From NCBI GenBank assembly GCA_016193545.1, contig JACPSA010000025.1, positions 1 to 5,351 of the forward strand: a stretch of 5,351 nucleotides of DNA. The letters are read 5' to 3'. A program made the translations under genes and the position numbers. Within the stretch, counting starts at the first letter, position 1. Every line of letters starts with the position of its first letter. Source of the DNA: Chloroflexota bacterium. Lineage in GTDB: Bacteria > Chloroflexota > Dehalococcoidia > Dehalococcoidales > UBA2162. Under the pieces are notes generated by a model. That model saw only the letters and a list, made by a program, of their open reading frames with translations. It ran no database searches and was not told where the DNA came from. Of this stretch, positions 4,252-5,351 are shown in pieces.

Positions 4252-5351
4252 ATGCGGAAATCATCAAAACGGCTAAATGTGTTAGCGACTTTGAGTCTGA
4301 TGGCGCTTCTCACGGTTACCTTTCTTCTTGGTTGTTCTAAGGATACTAATGAAGTTAAAATCACTCCGTCAGAGTCAAACCGCTGGCTGGAACTACTCAG
4401 CGTTTTACCTTCAAATGATAACACCATTAAAGCTGCTTACCTTTCGGATATTCCTTATATGAGTGAAAAGATGCCCGATGGGAAATATGCCATTGGCCAC
4501 ACCATTCCTCTATTAGAACGAATTATTCCTATTCCCGGGAGTGATAGCGACAACGAACTGAAAGCCACACTGGGATTCTCTGCTGCAGGCATTACCCAAA
4601 CGCTATATGCCGGTGCTCTCCCAGTCAATTACTATGAGGCGGTGCGTGGTAATTTCAAACGTGAAAATATTGACAATGCAGTAAAGACCGGCCCGATGAA
4701 CGAACTGCTTGAGACCGTCCCCTATCAGGGACAGGAATTCTATAGCTGGGACGGGGATTTTGAAATTCGTCTTCAGTACCGCAGCAATGTACGCCCACTA
4801 GGAAGGGGACACCGACTGGCTCTGGTAGATGACTTTGTCTTCTGGACTTTGTGGACTGACGGAATGAAAGAGATGATAGACAGCTATAAAGGCAACATTG
4901 CATCGCTTGCTGATGACGAAGATTATCGTTTGCTCGCCGGGGGTCTGGAGAATCTGGATACGGTAACAGCGTTCTTCTCTGCTGAGTCGCATTCCATAAG
5001 CCACTTTAACGAGATATTCAACCAAGAAAAGATTAATGAGCTATCTCCCGAGATACAGGAGCGTCTTGTTACCGAGAAAGACCGGCAGGCCCGCCTCAAA
5101 CCCTACCGAGCGCTGGCTACTGGAGCAGCTAAAGATGACAAAGGCTATTATCTGGCTATAGCGCTGGTAAATCCGGATGAAGCAACAGCCAAGGATAATG
5201 CTAAGCTGCTTGAGCAAAGGATTAATGAAGCAAAGATGGTCTGGGGTCCTGACGCCGGTCAGAAATGGTCAGACCTGGCAGACAATATCGTGATAATGAG
5301 CAACGGGCGTCTCACTCTCGCCAAGCTCTACGGCCCGGTCGTCGAGTTCTG
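4252..5351 (+). CDS. Predicted lipoprotein of unknown function, 3'-partial
   Basis: The frame is open from ATG 4252 to the right edge, 366 visible residues with no stop, so the C-terminus lies outside. The N-terminus is a type II signal peptide: a basic start (K3, K6, R7), a hydrophobic core (about 8-26) and a lipobox LLGC with the acceptor cysteine at residue 28, followed by SKD. The mature protein should be lipid-anchored on the outer face of the cytoplasmic membrane. The rest is hydrophilic and mixed alpha/beta in character, with no further membrane helix, no cysteine after residue 28 and no catalytic motif that I recognise. Acidic stretches such as SDSDNE and ADDEDY suggest exposed loops. 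I do not recognise the family. A solute-binding role is possible in general for such proteins, but nothing here shows it. The tRNA gene upstream is probably a separate unit; no clear promoter was found between 4162 and 4238. Confidence 0.85.
   Translation, partial: MRKSSKRLNVLATLSLMALLTVTFLLGCSKDTNEVKITPSESNRWLELLSVLPSNDNTIKAAYLSDIPYMSEKMPDGKYAIGHTIPLLERIIPIPGSDSDNELKATLGFSAAGITQTLYAGALPVNYYEAVRGNFKRENIDNAVKTGPMNELLETVPYQGQEFYSWDGDFEIRLQYRSNVRPLGRGHRLALVDDFVFWTLWTDGMKEMIDSYKGNIASLADDEDYRLLAGGLENLDTVTAFFSAESHSISHFNEIFNQEKINELSPEIQERLVTEKDRQARLKPYRALATGAAKDDKGYYLAIALVNPDEATAKDNAKLLEQRINEAKMVWGPDAGQKWSDLADNIVIMSNGRLTLAKLYGPVVEF

Noticed and set aside
4116..5025. Several other frames on both strands across the tRNA and lipoprotein region
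   Set aside because: They overlap the tRNA or the lipoprotein reading frame, which has a strong ribosome binding site, a signal peptide and 366 open codons; these frames lack ribosome binding sites and domain features.

Overview
The window looks like a chromosomal segment of a Chloroflexota bacterium, most plausibly of the class Dehalococcoidia. That placement is inference from protein style, namely the ClpC-type ATPase, an MFS carrier opening with a YGWWIV-type segment, a tiny two-CxxC zinc-ribbon protein and a lipoprotein, together with the mixed base composition. No ribosomal or other phylogenetic marker is present to settle it.

Layout. Positions 1-2116 (+) hold most of a ClpC-type AAA+ unfoldase gene whose 5' end lies outside the window. 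The gene is broken near 1772 by an apparent deletion of about 16 bases, which puts the last ~113 codons in another frame. Convergent to it, 2145-2333 (-) encodes a 62-residue zinc-ribbon protein. Positions 2334-2812 have no gene. They contain a nested hairpin at 2459-2531, a cluster of C/G-rich inverted repeats at 2549-2652, a near-consensus sigma70 promoter at 2691-2719 and a perfect palindrome at 2742-2762. An MFS transporter follows (2813-3980, +). It is also broken: the distal part of TM7, TM8 and the following loop are missing at about 3565, and the two halves are in different frames. A tRNA-Ala(GGC) gene with its own promoter lies at 4089-4161. A lipoprotein gene with a strong ribosome binding site starts at 4252 and runs off the right edge, open over its whole visible 366 codons.

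How the parts relate. The genes look like independent housekeeping or accessory units rather than one pathway. ClpC would work with ClpP in protein turnover. The MFS protein would move an unidentified small molecule. The lipoprotein is predicted to be anchored outside the membrane. The notable theme is damage: two neighbouring genes each carry one internal out-of-frame deletion and are otherwise well preserved. That means either very recent gene decay or an assembly fault. I did not find a convincing new multi-gene system. The most unusual non-coding items are the palindrome-rich spacer 2459-2652, the promoter-plus-hairpin leader 2691-2762, and the tRNA with C at position 33.
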